Both the position numbers and the translations under genes were made by a program. From contig MGUA01000038.1 in assembly GCA_001799735.1 (NCBI GenBank), positions 1-35,204 on the forward strand: a DNA stretch of 35,204 bases. The letters are read 5' to 3'. Positions 7,506-15,519 of the stretch are shown here, in pieces (positions within the stretch are counted from its first letter, which is position 1; every line of letters begins with the position of its first letter). This stretch comes from Elusimicrobia bacterium GWB2_63_22. Lineage in GTDB: Bacteria > Elusimicrobiota > Elusimicrobia > Elusimicrobiales > UBA9959. The notes beneath the pieces are model-generated. The model did no database searches, was not told where the DNA came from, and worked only from the letters and a program-made list of their open reading frames with translations.

Positions 7506-8954
7506 ATGGCCAAGCTTAAGGTTAATTCCGCTATCGTCAAGAAGAACGCCGCCCTGTGCAAGAAGCGCGGGATCGTGATGCCCACCTTCAAGCAGATGAA
7601 GGACCCCAACCTTATTCCCGAGAAGATCAAGAAGGCCCTCAAGCCCGTCGGGCTCTGGGACGTCAACCCCATCAACCTTTTCCGCATCACCTGGAAGAAC
7701 GACCATAAGACCGGCGGCTTCGGCCCCGTCAACATGCTCGAGATTCCCAAAGAGATCACCGGCATAGACGCCCGCGTTATCGGCATCGTCGGCAAGTACT
7801 TCCCCACCGGCGCGCATAAAGTGGGCGCGGCCTACGGCTGCCTGGCCCCCCGCATGGTCACCGGCGAGTTCGACGCCCAGAGCCAGAAAGCCGTGTGGCC
7901 CTCCACCGGCAACTACTGCCGCGGCGGCGCCTTCGACAGCAAGCTGCTCGGCACCACCCCCGTGGCCATCCTGCCCGAGGGCATGAGCAAAGAGCGCTTC
8001 GACTGGCTCAAGGAGATCGGCTCCGAGGTCATCGCCACCCCCGGTACCGAGAGCAACGTTAAAGAAATTTACGACAAGTGCTGGGAGATCAAGAAGACCC
8101 GCAAAGACTGCGTCATCTTCAACCAGTTCGAAGAGATGGGCAACCCCACCTGGCATTACCACGTCACCGGCAGCGCGCTGGAAGAGGCCTTCAACGCCAT
8201 AAAAGGCCCCAAGAGCCGCCTCGCGGCCTTCACCTCCGCCACCGGCTCGGCCGGCACCATCGGCGCGGGCGACTACCTAAAGAAGAAGTTCCCCGGCATG
8301 AAGATCACCGCCTCCGAGGCGCTGCAGTGCCCCACCATCCTCAACAACGGTTTCGGCGAGCACCGCATAGAGGGCATCGGCGACAAGCACATCCCGTGGG
8401 TGCACAACGTCCGCAATACCGACGTGGTCACTGCCATCGACGACGAGGCCTGCGTGCGCATCGCCCGCCTGTTCAACGAGCCCGAGGGCAAGAAGGTCCT
8501 GGCCCAGTACGGCGTGAAGAAAGAGGTCATCGAGAAACTGAGCCTGCTCGGCTTCTCAGGCATCTCCAACCTGCTTTCCGCCATCAAGACCGCCAAGTAT
8601 TACGAGATGGGCAAGGACGACGTCATCGTCACCGTGTTCACCGACTCCATGGACCTCTACGGCTCCCGCCTCAAGGAGATGGAGAAGGAAATGGGCAAGT
8701 ACACCCGCGAGAACGCGCTGGTGGACTTCGAGCGCCGCCTGCTTGGCGAAAATACCTCCAGCATGAAAGAGCTCACCTACGCCGACCGCAAGGCCGTGCA
8801 CAACCTCAAGTACTTCACCTGGATAGAGCAGCAGGGCCGCACTTCCGACGAGCTGCGCCAGCTGTGGGACCCGGCTTTCTGGGACGAGACCTTCGGCATG
8901 GTGGAGGAGTACGACCGCCTGATAGAAGCTTTCAACCGGGAAGTCGGGCTGTAA
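7506..8954 (+). CDS. PLP-dependent fold-type II enzyme (cysteine synthase/TrpB-like)
   Basis: The start is ATG 7506, which has GGAGG 8 bases upstream; an in-frame ATG at 7491 lacks this. The 482-residue protein belongs to the tryptophan-synthase-beta/cysteine-synthase superfamily. Lys105 in FPTGAHKVGAAYG is the expected Schiff-base lysine, STGNYCRGGAF is the substrate loop, and SATGSAGTIGAG is a glycine-rich phosphate-binding loop. A long C-terminal extension (after about residue 390) distinguishes it from true CysK or TrpB. Similar proteins in anaerobes are annotated only as PLP-dependent lyase/thiolase, and I cannot name the substrate. It heads a likely three-gene operon, with the CpXC gene starting 1 base after its stop. 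Confidence 0.85.
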   Translation: MAKLKVNSAIVKKNAALCKKRGIVMPTFKQMKDPNLIPEKIKKALKPVGLWDVNPINLFRITWKNDHKTGGFGPVNMLEIPKEITGIDARVIGIVGKYFPTGAHKVGAAYGCLAPRMVTGEFDAQSQKAVWPSTGNYCRGGAFDSKLLGTTPVAILPEGMSKERFDWLKEIGSEVIATPGTESNVKEIYDKCWEIKKTRKDCVIFNQFEEMGNPTWHYHVTGSALEEAFNAIKGPKSRLAAFTSATGSAGTIGAGDYLKKKFPGMKITASEALQCPTILNNGFGEHRIEGIGDKHIPWVHNVRNTDVVTAIDDEACVRIARLFNEPEGKKVLAQYGVKKEVIEKLSLLGFSGISNLLSAIKTAKYYEMGKDDVIVTVFTDSMDLYGSRLKEMEKEMGKYTRENALVDFERRLLGENTSSMKELTYADRKAVHNLKYFTWIEQQGRTSDELRQLWDPAFWDETFGMVEEYDRLIEAFNREVGL

Positions 8955-8955
8955 A

Positions 8956-9600
8956 ATGGCTACAAAAGGCGTATTCCGGATCGAGTGTCCCCACTGCGGC
9001 GAGAGCTTCGACGCCGACTTCTGGACCGTGGTCCGCGGGGACCGCGACCACGACGTAAAAGAGCTTATCCTCAGCGGCGAGTTCGACCTGCTGGTCTGCC
9101 CCAAGTGCGAGGAGATGGTGCAGCACGAGGAGCCTTTCCTCTACATCGACCCGCACCGGGACCTGCTGGCTTTCGTGATGCCCGAGGGCTACGAGGCCGA
9201 GAAAGAGAAATGGATCACGCGCATGAACGCGGACTATGAGCCGGTGAAAGCTTCCCTTTTCGCCGGCCAGGGGCTCACCTCGGACCCGCTCTACCTGTTC
9301 GGCCTGGGCCAGCTGACCGCCAGGCTGACCGAAGACAGGGACCGCGAGGAAGAGACCGACGTGATGGAGTTCATGGCCCGCGAAGAGGGCCTGAAGCTGG
9401 TCCCCGTGAACCCGGTGGCCGCCCGCGAACTGGACCTCCCTTTTACGCTCCCTATCCCGACCGGCCTCTTCGGCCGCGCCGCGGCCCTGAAGGCCGCCGA
9501 GGGCCTGTACGCCAAGAACGACGCGCTGCCCCGGCTGAAGAAGCTGGTGGAAGTGCTGAAAGCCGGTAAAGACGACACCATCCCCTTCGTAAAGATCTGA
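8956..9600 (+). CDS. CpXC domain protein
   Basis: The 214-residue protein begins with a zinc-binding-type module: CPHCG near residue 11 and CPKC near residue 48, separated by a conserved-looking FDADFWTVVRGDRD segment. This matches the CpXC family (PF14353), whose function is unknown. The remainder is helical with an acidic middle and no membrane segment. It begins 1 base after the PLP enzyme stop, and its TGA overlaps the ATG of the next gene, so all three are translationally coupled. Confidence 0.75.
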   Translation: MATKGVFRIECPHCGESFDADFWTVVRGDRDHDVKELILSGEFDLLVCPKCEEMVQHEEPFLYIDPHRDLLAFVMPEGYEAEKEKWITRMNADYEPVKASLFAGQGLTSDPLYLFGLGQLTARLTEDRDREEETDVMEFMAREEGLKLVPVNPVAARELDLPFTLPIPTGLFGRAAALKAAEGLYAKNDALPRLKKLVEVLKAGKDDTIPFVKI

Positions 9601-10481
9601 TGCTCCTGCGCCCGCTCAACGACCTGCCGCTCCTGCAGAAGGCCGCGTCCCTGGCGGACGCCGCCGGGCTGGAGCTGTACGCCGTGGGCGGCTGCGCGCG
9701 CGACTGGGCGCTGGGCCGCCCCAGCGCCGACATAGACTTCCTCGTCGGCGGCGACGCCGACCCGCTGGTGGCAGGCCTGGAGCAGGCCTACGGCGGCAGC
9801 CACAAAAAATTCAAGCCCTTCCTTACCGTGCGTTTTTTCGACAGCGCCGGCCGCCGGCTGGATTTCGCCCGCTTCCGCAAAGAAACTTACGCCGCGCCGG
9901 CCGCCCTGCCCACTGTGGCCGAGGCGGACTCCGCCGCCGAGGACCTTAAGCGCCGCGACTTCGCCGCCAACGCCATGGCCGTGCGCCTTAACGGCGCGGA
10001 GCCGTACGCGCTGCTGGACCCGCATAAGGGAATGGAGGACGTGAAGGCCGGCCTGGTGCGCGTGCTGCATGAGAAAAGTTTTCAGGACGATCCCACCCGC
10101 CTCTACCGCGCGGCGCGCTTTGCCGGCCGCTTCGGCTGGCGGCTGGAGGCGGGCACGCTGGAACTGGCGCTGGCCGCCGTAAAGGCCGGCCTGCCCGGCC
10201 TGCTCAGCCGGGAACGCCTGCGCAACGAACTGGTGAAGATATTGTCGGAGGAAAACCCGCTGCCCGCGCTGGCACTGCTCGGGGAGCTCGGGGCGCTGGC
10301 CGTCATCCACCCCGCTTTCGCTTACGGCCCGTCCCTGCTGGCCCTGCCGCCCGGCCGCGGGCGCCTGGCCGCCGCCGCCGCCCTTATGGGCCCCGCCGGG
10401 GGGGAGTTCCTGGCCGGCCTGCGGCTCTCCAATAAAGAAACAGCCGACCTGAACGCTCAGGCCGGCTCTCTCCGGAAATAA
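9600..10481 (+). CDS. tRNA nucleotidyltransferase / poly(A) polymerase family protein
   Basis: The 293-residue class II nucleotidyltransferase has the motif GGCARD (residues 30-35), metal-binding Asp44 and Asp46 in SADIDF, the RRDFAANAMAVRL motif and the DDPTRLYRAARFAGRFGW neck motif. Enzymes of this family add CCA or A/C residues to tRNA 3' ends or polyadenylate RNA. The protein stops soon after the neck/body helices. It is shorter than full CCA-adding enzymes (about 400 residues) and lacks an HD domain. It could be a specialised A- or CC-adding enzyme or a compact CCA enzyme, and sequence alone does not decide. Its start overlaps the upstream stop by one base. Confidence 0.85.
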   Translation: MLLRPLNDLPLLQKAASLADAAGLELYAVGGCARDWALGRPSADIDFLVGGDADPLVAGLEQAYGGSHKKFKPFLTVRFFDSAGRRLDFARFRKETYAAPAALPTVAEADSAAEDLKRRDFAANAMAVRLNGAEPYALLDPHKGMEDVKAGLVRVLHEKSFQDDPTRLYRAARFAGRFGWRLEAGTLELALAAVKAGLPGLLSRERLRNELVKILSEENPLPALALLGELGALAVIHPAFAYGPSLLALPPGRGRLAAAAALMGPAGGEFLAGLRLSNKETADLNAQAGSLRK

Positions 10482-10487
10482 AAAATA

Positions 10488-11249
10488 TTATTTGTAGCGC
10501 GCCTTCTGCTGCACCAGGCGTGCCTTTATGGCCTCTTCCAGGGTCGCCAGGTTAAGCGGCTTCTGCGCGTAGTCGAAAGCCCCCAGCTTCAGGCAGGCCC
10601 TCGCCATCTCTTCGTCTTCGTTGCCGGTGATCATCAGTATCCCGATCTCCGGCATCGTTTCCGTCAGATTTTTCAGCACCGTCAGGCCGTCCCTCTCGGG
10701 CATGGCGATGTCGAGCAGTATGATGTCGGGCCTGGCCTCGCGGGCCAGCCGCTCCGTCTCCACCCCGTCCGCGGCGCTGATAACGCCGTAGCCGGCTTCG
10801 GCCAGCCAGCGGCTCAGCACGTAAATTATCGAGCTGTCGTCGTCCGCCACCATGATCAGGCCTTTGCCGCGCCGGGCGGCCGGCGGCTTGGGGGCGCCCG
10901 CCAGGCGGTCCACTTCGGCCAGCACCGCCGCCAGGCCTTCCGTTTCCGGGAAGACGCAGGAGGCGCCGGCGGCCAGGCAGGCCTCGGCGTCCGCCGGGTC
11001 CTCGCGGCGGGCCAGCATGATGACCGGCACCGTTTTGGAGAGCACCCGGATCTTGGCCAGCACCAGCGGCCCCGGCGCCGACGGCAGCTCGCGGGCCAGG
11101 ACCACCAGGTCCGGCTGGAAATCTTTGAAGGCCTGCACGCCGCCGTCGCCGTCCGCGGCGGCTCTCACCTCGTGCCCCTCTTTGACGAGGAAAACGCTCA
11201 GCGAGTCGCGCACCAGGGCTTCTTCGTTTATTATCAGGATCTTGGCCAC
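10488..11249 (-). CDS. Double-receiver response regulator, first receiver degenerate
   Basis: The 253-residue protein consists of two CheY-like receiver domains and no output domain. The second (about residues 128-250) is intact: acidic pocket Asp135-137, phosphoacceptor Asp179 in LLDIAMPERDG, Thr207 and Lys229 in AQKP. The first (1-115) has Ala52 where the phosphoacceptor Asp should be (LVVLARELPS), Glu9-Glu10 in the acidic pair and no conserved Lys (CVFPETE), so it cannot be phosphorylated in the normal way. The gene starts 4 bases after the sensor kinase stop on the same strand. It therefore probably exchanges phosphate or signals with that kinase, or acts as a phosphate sink. It converges with the nucleotidyltransferase gene; only 6 bases separate the stops. 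Confidence 0.9.
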   Translation of the reverse strand: MAKILIINEEALVRDSLSVFLVKEGHEVRAAADGDGGVQAFKDFQPDLVVLARELPSAPGPLVLAKIRVLSKTVPVIMLARREDPADAEACLAAGASCVFPETEGLAAVLAEVDRLAGAPKPPAARRGKGLIMVADDDSSIIYVLSRWLAEAGYGVISAADGVETERLAREARPDIILLDIAMPERDGLTVLKNLTETMPEIGILMITGNEDEEMARACLKLGAFDYAQKPLNLATLEEAIKARLVQQKARYK

Positions 11250-11253
11250 GATA

Positions 11254-13215
11254 TTATTTTTTATCCTTTTCTTCCTGCCGCTTTATGTCCGGGTTGCGCG
11301 CGAAGGCCTGGAACTTGCTCATCAGCTCCGCCGCGCGCTCCACCGCCTTTATGATCTGCGAGATCTCGCCTTTTATGGGATTGTCCCCGGCCAGGCCGTC
11401 GTCTATCAGCGTGGCGTAGCCGTTTATGGCGGCCAGCGCGTTGTTAAAGTCGTGCGCCATGGGGCGGGCCACCTTGCTCACCTCTTCGGCCGCCTTGGCC
11501 AGGGCCAGCTCGGCCTCCATCCGCTTGAGGTCCGTTATGTCGCGGGCTATGCCCAGCAGGCCTATGGTCTGCCCGTTCACGTTCTTCAGCGGGGTCTTTA
11601 TGATGTTGACGTGCCGGCTGCCGCCCGGGAAAGGGTGGTGGTTGTTCAGGGAGACTGTTTTGCCGCTGCGCACCACGTCGCTGTCGGTGCGGAACACCTC
11701 GGCGGCGGTCTGCGGGGGGAAATAGTCGGAATCGGTGCGCCCTATCATCTCTTCCGTCGTGGTGCCCATCAGGGCGGCGCAGGCCTTGTTGGCCTTCACG
11801 TACATGCCGTTCATGTCCTTGATAAAGATGGCGTCCGCGGCCGTGTCGAACATCATGCGCAGGGTGGTCTCGCTTTCTCTGAGCAGCAGCTCGGTCTTCT
11901 TCTGCTCTGTCACGTCGCGGATGACGCCGGTGATGTAGACCGGCTGGCCGTTGCGGAAGACCACGCCGCTTTTCTGTTCCACGTAGGCGTAGGTGCCGTC
12001 CTTCTTCTTGAGCCGGTACGGCAGGATGGGCAGCGTGCGGCCGGTCTTTACGGCGTTGGCCCAGGCCTTGGCGATGAAATCCCTGTCTTCGGGGTGCGAG
12101 AACTCTCCCACGCTGCGGCCCGTCAGCTCTTCCGCGGTATAGCCGTAGTCGTCCACCCGCGGGCTCACGTAGGTGAGGCGGCCCTGCAGGTCCGCCGTGT
12201 AGATGGTGTCCTTGGTCGCCGACACGATGGTCTTGAACCGGCTGTCCTCCTCGCGCTGCCGGTCCTCGGCGGCCTTGCGCTGGAGGATCATGGCGTAGAC
12301 GCGGGCCAGCTTCTGGGCCGTTTCCAGCGATTCGGCGCCGTACTCCCCGGCCGGGTTGGCCAGGGACAGCATGCCTAGCAGCTTCCGGCCCGACAGGGCC
12401 GGCACGCCCAAAAATTTTTCTATCCGGATATGGCCGTGCGGCAGCCCGGACGAGCGGCGGTCGGAGGGGGCCTTGTTGGTGAGCAGCGGCTTCTTGCGCT
12501 TGAGCACCCAGCCCCAGAGGCCTTTGAAGTCCTTGAACACTACCGGCCGCTCCGCCATGCGGCAGCTGTCCCAGGTCTCGCTGGTGAGCGAGGGGACCAG
12601 CATATAGCCGGTGAGCGGGTCTATATAGCCGGCGAAGCCGAAGGCGCTGCCGGTCATGCGCCGCGCCTCGTCCAGCACGGCGCGGGAGATCTCTTCGATG
12701 GAGATGCCGGGGTAGGAAAGGTAGAGCTCCTCTATGTGCTTGACCGAGGAGGACAGGTCGCGCTCGAAGGCCAGCTCCGCGTCGCGCTTCTCGTTGGCGG
12801 CGCGGGCGGCAATGATCTTGGCGGCCGTCTCTATCAGGCCGGCGGCCGCGTGGGGGTTCTTGGGGCGCTCCTGCAGGTGCGCCAGCAGCCTCCCGGCTCC
12901 GGCGCCGGCCGGCCGGATCTCCCCGCGCAGGGTAAGCCCGCGCGGGCCCGGGAAGGATTTTTTATGTCCGGCCAGCAACCCGCGGCGCTGCTCCGCCGGG
13001 GTGTTCCTGAAGGCGGCTATGGTCTTGCCCTGCCGGTCTTCCAGGATGATGGCCAGGGAACTTTTGCGCCCCAGGCCGCCGGGCCTGGAGAGGATCTCGA
13101 GTATTTTTTTAAGGAAGGGGGCCAGGTTGGCCTGCGTGAAAGCCGCCAGCAGCAGCGCCTGCATGGTCTTGCCGAGTACGGCGGTGTCCTGGTGTGTAAC
13201 GCCGGAATTGTTCAT
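11254..13215 (-). CDS. GAF/PAS sensor histidine kinase lacking the ATPase domain
   Basis: The 653-residue protein has no membrane segment. Domains in order are a GAF-like region (about 15-165), a second GAF (about 175-335), PAS-PAC (about 345-460), a second PAS-PAC (about 465-580) and a HisKA dimerisation helix with the phospho-acceptor motif MAHDFNNALAAINGY (His588). The protein then ends after 65 more residues in a charged tail. The expected HATPase_c domain with its N, G1 and G2 boxes is missing, and only 4 bases separate its stop from the next gene. It therefore cannot autophosphorylate alone. It may be phosphorylated by a partner kinase or act as a phosphotransfer or phosphatase module. 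Its start overlaps the regulator stop (ATGA, 13212-13215). Confidence 0.9.
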   Translation of the reverse strand: MNNSGVTHQDTAVLGKTMQALLLAAFTQANLAPFLKKILEILSRPGGLGRKSSLAIILEDRQGKTIAAFRNTPAEQRRGLLAGHKKSFPGPRGLTLRGEIRPAGAGAGRLLAHLQERPKNPHAAAGLIETAAKIIAARAANEKRDAELAFERDLSSSVKHIEELYLSYPGISIEEISRAVLDEARRMTGSAFGFAGYIDPLTGYMLVPSLTSETWDSCRMAERPVVFKDFKGLWGWVLKRKKPLLTNKAPSDRRSSGLPHGHIRIEKFLGVPALSGRKLLGMLSLANPAGEYGAESLETAQKLARVYAMILQRKAAEDRQREEDSRFKTIVSATKDTIYTADLQGRLTYVSPRVDDYGYTAEELTGRSVGEFSHPEDRDFIAKAWANAVKTGRTLPILPYRLKKKDGTYAYVEQKSGVVFRNGQPVYITGVIRDVTEQKKTELLLRESETTLRMMFDTAADAIFIKDMNGMYVKANKACAALMGTTTEEMIGRTDSDYFPPQTAAEVFRTDSDVVRSGKTVSLNNHHPFPGGSRHVNIIKTPLKNVNGQTIGLLGIARDITDLKRMEAELALAKAAEEVSKVARPMAHDFNNALAAINGYATLIDDGLAGDNPIKGEISQIIKAVERAAELMSKFQAFARNPDIKRQEEKDKK

Positions 13216-13895
13216 TCGAATTTATAGCCGTGGCCGGGCACGGCCTTGATGCGCTTGCCGAAAGAGCCTATCTTGCGGCGCAGGTTGGAGACGTGCACCT
13301 CCACGGTATGCGGGTCGTTATAGTCGGCGGTGTTGTAGCCCCACACGGCCTCCAGCAGGCTGTTGAGGCTGAGTACCTTGCCGGGCTTGGAGGTGAGGGT
13401 GTGCAGCAGGTCGAATTCTTTGGAGGTCAGCTTTACCGGCTTGTTCTTTATCTTTATGGTGCGGCCTTCCAGGTTGAGCTGCAGGTCGCCGGATTTCAGC
13501 ACGGCTTCCTTCTTTTTGCCGCGGGCGGCGCGCTTGATCATGGCCTTGGCCTTGGCCAGCAGCACCGGGTAGGAGAAGGGCTTTACCACGTAATCGTCGG
13601 CGCCGTAGCCGTAGCCGGCCACGTGGTCGGCCTCGGAGATCTTCTTGCCGGTCATGATGATGACGGGGATATCGGCGAGCACCTTGTTCTCTTTGATGCG
13701 GCGGCAGAGGGTGAAGCCGTCCATGCGGGGCATCTCTATGTCCGTTATTATAAGGTCGGGTTTGCCGGAGGCGGCGGCCAGGGCTTCGGCGCCGTTGGCG
13801 GCGGTGATGGTTTCCAGGCCGTGGTTCTCGAGATACCGCTTGAGGATGCCCAGCAGCTCCGGGTCGTCATCCACAATAAGTACGCGCTCTTTCAT
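13212..13895 (-). CDS. OmpR/PhoB-family response regulator
   Basis: The 227-residue protein has a receiver domain (phosphoacceptor Asp52 in ITDIEMPRMDG, acidic residues in VDDDPE, Thr82, Lys105 in VVKPF) and a C-terminal winged helix (about 130-227) ending in HTVEVHVSNLRRKIG and VPGHGYKFE. Regulators of this family bind tandem 7-bp half-sites spaced by 11 bp. Exactly such repeats occur at the twin-RNA promoters 1.4-1.7 kb upstream on the same strand. It is the first gene of the three-gene two-component operon. A TATAAT element (reverse strand, 13902-13907) lies 6 bases before its ATG, suggesting a leaderless mRNA. Confidence 0.95.
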   Translation of the reverse strand: MKERVLIVDDDPELLGILKRYLENHGLETITAANGAEALAAASGKPDLIITDIEMPRMDGFTLCRRIKENKVLADIPVIIMTGKKISEADHVAGYGYGADDYVVKPFSYPVLLAKAKAMIKRAARGKKKEAVLKSGDLQLNLEGRTIKIKNKPVKLTSKEFDLLHTLTSKPGKVLSLNSLLEAVWGYNTADYNDPHTVEVHVSNLRRKIGSFGKRIKAVPGHGYKFE

Positions 13896-13901
13896 AAGTT
13901 G

Positions 13902-13907
13902 ATTATA
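13902..13907 (-). promoter_or_regulatory. Candidate -10 element of the two-component operon (leaderless)
   Basis: A perfect TATAAT on the reverse strand is separated from the regulator ATG by only 6 bases, so transcription would start at or beside the start codon. No Shine-Dalgarno is present. GGGGACGCTGATTCC just upstream (13914-13928) resembles the outer end of the palindrome at 17715 and may be a remnant of such an element. Confidence 0.5.
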
Positions 13908-13939
13908 ATAAAAGGGGACGCTGATTCCTATAAGAGACG

Positions 13940-14926
13940 CTAGTTCTTGGGCGACGGCTTGCCGCCGGCCAGGGGAACAAAACTTGCGCGGCCGTTCAGG
14001 AAAAGCACCCCCAGCTCTTTCCCGTTGGCGGTAAAATTTATCGCGTGAGGGATCTTCTCGTAGTCCTTGGCGTAAACTGTTTCAAAGCCGGGCAGGCGGT
14101 AGACCTTCACCGTGCCGCTCCCGTAAAGCACGGCCATGTGGGCCGTGGAGAAATAGATGGAACGGACCGTGTGGCCGCGGTCCCGCAGCGTCTTTACCGG
14201 GGCCCAGCCTGGGACCGCCACCACCCGGGTTTCACCGCTGACGGACCCATACGCGAACAGTTTGCCGTCGGGAGAGAAAGCCAGGGCGGAGATTGGGGAG
14301 AGGGGGTCTTTCTTGAACTGGAACGAAACGGCGGACTTGCCGGTCTTCAGCTCCAGCATGTTGACAAAGCTGCCCGCCACCCTCCCCTCCTTGTTCAGCC
14401 TGCCGAAATAATAGGCGAGATACTTGTCGCCGGGAGAGAAGATCGCCCAGCCTTTTTCCGACTGGTCGGCCAAAACGTAGAGCGGGGAGAACTGCCCTCC
14501 GGAGAGGCGGTAGATCCTGTAAACATCCGAGCCGTTGGCGAGCAGTTCCGTGGTTGCGGCGTATCTGAAGCCTGGCGAAACGCTGGTAAGACCGCCCTGC
14601 GGCACAGCGGTGTTGCTTAGTATCTCCCCGCGCATTGAGAGCTTCAGCAGCTCCTGCCCGGTGCCATACGAGGCGGCCAGCGTTTTGCCGTCCGGGCTTA
14701 GGCCGAACAGGCACTGGCCCCGGGGCAGCGAGATGGATTTGTGGAATTTTTTGTCTTTGACCGTGCCGAAACTTATGGTCTGGGGGGTTTCGCCCCAGCC
14801 GGACACAAAATAGCCGCCGTCGGGAGAGAAGAACAGCCCGGCTGCGGTGCAGAGGTGGCCGGCGCAGGCCGGCGCGGGCGCTGAAAAAAAAGCGGCGCAG
14901 AATAAAGCAAGAACGGCGCGCATCAT
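13940..14926 (-). CDS. Secreted WD40-like beta-propeller protein
   Basis: The 328-residue protein has a signal peptide (MMRAVLALFCAAFFSAPAPACAG). Repeated propeller-blade motifs follow (LFFSPDGGYFVSG, LFGLSPDGKTLAAS, AIFSPGDKYLAYYF, ALAFSPDGKLFAYGS, FTANGKELGVLF), each an F-SPDG-type turn between strands. Such propellers usually bind proteins or ligands, and no catalytic residues can be assigned. The ATG has AAGGAG 3 bases upstream, and a reverse-strand TATAAT at 14972-14977 can serve as -10. The gene lies between the twin RNAs and the two-component operon on the same strand, so read-through of the second RNA terminator would enter it. Confidence 0.8.
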   Translation of the reverse strand: MMRAVLALFCAAFFSAPAPACAGHLCTAAGLFFSPDGGYFVSGWGETPQTISFGTVKDKKFHKSISLPRGQCLFGLSPDGKTLAASYGTGQELLKLSMRGEILSNTAVPQGGLTSVSPGFRYAATTELLANGSDVYRIYRLSGGQFSPLYVLADQSEKGWAIFSPGDKYLAYYFGRLNKEGRVAGSFVNMLELKTGKSAVSFQFKKDPLSPISALAFSPDGKLFAYGSVSGETRVVAVPGWAPVKTLRDRGHTVRSIYFSTAHMAVLYGSGTVKVYRLPGFETVYAKDYEKIPHAINFTANGKELGVLFLNGRASFVPLAGGKPSPKN

Positions 14927-15050
14927 TAACTCCTTTCCCTTCCGGCCTGGCCGGGTTGCTGGCTACTTCCAATTATAAGTAAAAAAAGCGGCGTTCGGTT
15001 GAAAATTTTCAAAGAAACGCGCCAAGGGAGGGGGAAAAGGCCGGGGGGAT

Positions 15051-15259
15051 AAAAAAGCGCCCCGCCGGAACGTTCATGAGGAGGTACAGTTGGACTTACG
15101 AAGGAGTCTTACCTGTTGTTGCCCGGCGGGGCTTTTAAAAAGCCAGCGCTGCAGGTGCATAGAGCACGGACCCGAAGGCCCGCGTCTTGGGGGTTTGGGT
15201 TAGGGGGGCGCACCGTACAACGCTGGGGATCTGTTTTGTAAAGAGCAGACTGCTATTAC
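15051..15259 (-). ncRNA. Candidate structured small RNA, copy B of a tandem pair
   Basis: The predicted transcript runs from about 15259 to the T-run complement at 15051-15056. Read on the - strand it has four parts. First is an outer stem (15221-15226 with 15143-15148). Second is an inner stem (15210-15214 with 15154-15158). Third is a UUCG tetraloop hairpin (15167-15182) preceded by a C-rich single strand (complement of 15186-15209). Last is a terminator stem CCGGCGGGG type (15060-15068 with 15123-15131) followed by six T. The terminator loop contains CCUCCUC. It is about 70-80% alike to copy A. No ORF with coding character lies in it. I recognise no Rfam family. Boundaries are inferred from promoter and terminator. 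Confidence 0.65.
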
Positions 15260-15265
15260 GTAAAA

Positions 15266-15297
15266 AGTATAACAAAGGCCGTTCAAGAATCGTTCAA
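15266..15297 (-). promoter_or_regulatory. Promoter of small RNA B with phased direct repeats
   Basis: Read on the - strand: two identical heptads TTGAACG (15297-15291 and 15286-15280) start 11 bp apart, then 8 bp, then TATACT (15271-15266) as -10. Heptads of 7 bp plus 4 bp placed just upstream of -10 and replacing a -35 are typical of sites for activating OmpR/PhoB-type regulators. Confidence 0.6.
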
Positions 15298-15310
15298 ATC
15301 TTACCGCTTC

Positions 15311-15513
15311 AAAATTGGCCCCGCCGGAGGTTGAGGGAGACTGACAAAAGCCTTAACATGGAGACTTATCTGTTGCCCGGCGGGGTTTAAATTAGACCAG
15401 CGCTGCAGGTACTAGAGCATCGGGCCCGAAGGCCCGCGTCTTTGGGGGGTTGGGTTAGGGGGGCGCACCGTACAGCGCTGGAGATCGTTAGTTTTTAAAG
15501 AGCGAACTTCTAT
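15311..15513 (-). ncRNA. Candidate structured small RNA, copy A of a tandem pair
   Basis: This is homologous to copy B, about 255 bp upstream in the same orientation. On the - strand it has the outer stem (15476-15481 with 15397-15402), the inner stem (15465-15469 with 15408-15412), a perfect UUCG hairpin (15421-15436), the same C-rich strand before it, and a terminator stem (15319-15327 with 15377-15385) followed by a weaker T-run. The terminator loop differs from copy B but keeps CU-rich motifs (CUCCCUC, CCUCC). Differences between the copies in two stems change G-C to G-U on the - strand, which supports both the fold and the strand. Confidence 0.65.
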
Positions 15514-15519
15514 ACTCAA

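Noticed and set aside
15187-15390. A 67-residue + strand ORF in the twin-RNA region
   Set aside because: It crosses from one RNA copy into the next, lacks coding character, and its frame is not kept in the other copy.
15060-15485. Reading the twin elements on the + strand as CsrB-like GGA-rich RNAs
   Set aside because: The + strand shows several GGA motifs. However, the promoters, the T-run of copy B and the G-U versus A-C pattern between copies all favour the - strand.
15051-15513. SRP RNA, 6S RNA or integron attC sites as identity of the twin elements
   Set aside because: The GGUCAGGnCCGnAAGG core of SRP RNA, the 6S central bubble layout and the attC core sites with a nearby integrase are all absent.
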